A DNA stretch of 45,039 bases, taken from Paenibacillus bovis (GTDB taxonomy: Bacteria > Bacillota > Bacilli > Bacillales > Bacillaceae_C). Position numbers and translations under genes: made by a program. The notes under the pieces were generated by a model that ran no database searches, had not been told where the DNA came from, and was given only the letters and a program-made list of their open reading frames with translations. Positions 43,673 through 45,039 of this stretch are shown piece after piece. The stretch is from NCBI GenBank assembly GCA_007679095.1, contig VEFU01000037.1:1-45039 (forward strand), given 5' to 3'. How positions within the stretch are numbered: position 1 is the first letter of the stretch; each line of letters starts with the position of its first letter.

Positions 43673-45031
43673 CTAAGGTTTCTGATATAAAGAAATACTA
43701 GTATTAATATTTTCCACTGCTTCCTTAACGGAATCTTCTACATCTCTATTACCTATTCCCACATTCTCAAATAACTTTTTAATATTATCACTTATAACAG
43801 GATAGACTGGTGTAACTGGCCTGCTTTTAGAATTATTCTGAAACTGGTGAATAAATATGTTTTTGGGATATTCATTCAACTCTGGGAAATTTTCTACTAC
43901 TGAATATCTGGCAGGAAGATCTCCAGTTACTTCCACATATGTTTTAGCGCTTTCAAAGCTTGTCATAAATTTTATAAACTGCCAGGCCTCATCCGGATAA
44001 TTAGTTTTTGAAGAAATGCCTAAAGCCCATCCACCATTCGGTGTGACCTGATACTTACCTTTTGGTAAAGGGGCAATTCCATAATCCCTTCCTAATTTAA
44101 AATCAGGGTGATTATTTGCTATAGCCGATAGAGCCCATGAGCCTAAAACGGTCATAGCAAGCTGACCAGTTTCAAAGGAATGTGCAGGTAATTCAACTGC
44201 TGCTACTTCATATTTATTATAAAGATCTTGATAAAATTGAAGCGCAGTTATTGCCTCCATTGAATCTAAATAGCCACTAGCAGTAGTGCCATTAGGACTT
44301 AATATATCTGCTCCAAACTGCCAAAGGATCGGCATCTTAAAATAGGCCGGACTTTCTCCATCGCTAAACCCTTGTGCTGGATCAATTCCATATAGATCAT
44401 TATTCGAATTCTTGACCTGTATAGCAATATCCAATATCTCCTCCCAAGTTAATGGATCATCCGGATCTTTTGATGGAAATGGAATTCCTGTTTCACGAAA
44501 AATATGCATATTATAAAACAATGCAATACTTGATTCTACAATAGGAACAAGATAAAGTTCACCATTGTAACTTAATCCATTCATTATTGATTTTGGGAAA
44601 TCATTTATATATCTCTCTTCCATATACTTGTCCAAAGGTAAGAGAGAACCTGCATTTACATACAGAGCTAATGTTGGACTGTCAATTGTCACTATGTCTG
44701 GTGGATTTCCTGTTGCAAATTCCGTTCGGAGTCTTATTTCATAATCACTATACCCCACAGCTTCCATATTAATTCTAATATCTGGATGTGCTGCTTCAAA
44801 AGCCGAAACTAACATCTCATAGGCACTATTTTCTGCTTCATTACCAAGATTTCTCATAAATGTTAGCTCTGTATACTCTCCTACTTCTTTATTTTTATGT
44901 GGTTTTTCACTAGAATTTATTATCATATAAAATAGTATAAACCCCATAATACTTATTGATATGGTACTGTCAATATTTTTGTGTAAATGACTTTTCAACC
45001 TCTCAAGGTAGATGATCACCTTCGTATTCAA
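43673..45031 (-). CDS. Sugar-binding protein of an ABC transporter, membrane-anchored, start uncertain
   Basis: Up to 452 residues of the family 1 extracellular solute-binding fold: SAFEAAHPDIRINMEAVGYSDYE, GNPPDIVTIDSPTLALYV, TPNGGWALGISSKTNYPDEAW. Residues about 25-40 form one hydrophobic segment but no lipobox cysteine follows, unusual for a Gram-positive binding protein. The reading frame reaches TTG 45031 only 8 bases from the window edge, with no good ribosome binding site, so the true start may lie outside or further in. A TTGACA-N16-TATTAT promoter-like pair lies within the 5' part. Its permeases, if any, are outside the window; it is separated from the fructan operon by a terminator. 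Confidence 0.78.
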   Translation of the reverse strand: MNTKVIIYLERLKSHLHKNIDSTISISIMGFILFYMIINSSEKPHKNKEVGEYTELTFMRNLGNEAENSAYEMLVSAFEAAHPDIRINMEAVGYSDYEIRLRTEFATGNPPDIVTIDSPTLALYVNAGSLLPLDKYMEERYINDFPKSIMNGLSYNGELYLVPIVESSIALFYNMHIFRETGIPFPSKDPDDPLTWEEILDIAIQVKNSNNDLYGIDPAQGFSDGESPAYFKMPILWQFGADILSPNGTTASGYLDSMEAITALQFYQDLYNKYEVAAVELPAHSFETGQLAMTVLGSWALSAIANNHPDFKLGRDYGIAPLPKGKYQVTPNGGWALGISSKTNYPDEAWQFIKFMTSFESAKTYVEVTGDLPARYSVVENFPELNEYPKNIFIHQFQNNSKSRPVTPVYPVISDNIKKLFENVGIGNRDVEDSVKEAVENINTSISLYQKP

Positions 45032-45039
45032 ATAGATTT

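Overview
The window reads as chromosome of a low-GC, Gram-positive, endospore-forming member of the Bacillaceae. The support is a small acid-soluble spore protein (SspP), a SpoVAF-type spore protein, an FbpB-type small basic protein, strong AGGAGG ribosome binding sites, guanine-riboswitch control of purine salvage and HPr-kinase-type regulation. Genus cannot be fixed from the sequence alone. No rRNA, tRNA, transposase, phage gene or CRISPR array is seen.

Layout. 0.2-4.3 kb (+): luciferase-like oxidoreductase, sspP, an alkaline-phosphatase-superfamily enzyme and an Atg22/UMF1-type MFS transporter. 4.4-9.7 kb (-): two lipoproteins and a MarR regulator with a heterodimeric ABC exporter whose two halves carry complementary degenerate and intact ATPase motifs. 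9.8-11.2 kb: a small membrane protein and an aldo/keto reductase. 11.3-11.66 kb: seven 52-bp tandem repeats. 11.7-15.2 kb (-): adenine deaminase and a PbuG-type purine permease behind a guanine riboswitch and probable PurR boxes. 15.2-20.1 kb (-): chemoreceptor, FbpB-like protein, CNNM/CBS membrane protein, TraB-family protein. 20.3-25.7 kb (+): lipoprotein, an eight-LysM GH18 cell-wall hydrolase and a zinc-ribbon TcaA/YvbJ-like protein. 25.9-26.05 kb: a structured dispersed repeat. 26.1-27.7 kb (-): S13 D,D-carboxypeptidase.

The most striking region is 27.8-29.93 kb. It is a complete parC-parM-parR style cassette: an actin-like ParM ATPase, a downstream ParR-like DNA-binding protein with an acidic tail, and upstream a 187-bp array of 14 GTTTAC/GTAAAC/GTATAC hexamers that looks like a centromere. 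Such cassettes are typical of plasmids. Here it sits among chromosomal housekeeping and sporulation genes, with no replication gene nearby. Just upstream lies an HPr kinase/phosphorylase paralogue with an altered second signature, then a HisJ-type phosphatase.

32.1-43.4 kb is a fructan/sucrose locus: a LacI-type regulator (+), a 5'-truncated carbohydrate-binding/FIMAH remnant, spoVAF, and a minus-strand operon. The operon reads two LplB/LplC-type permeases, a lipoprotein binding protein, a cytoplasmic GH32 hydrolase, a PfkB fructokinase and a membrane-anchored GH32 hydrolase. Inferred flow: fructans are cut at the cell surface, the oligosaccharides are imported by the ABC transporter (its ATPase must be encoded elsewhere, as for MsmX-type systems), hydrolysed inside, and fructose is phosphorylated. 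A second sugar-binding protein runs up to the right edge of the window.
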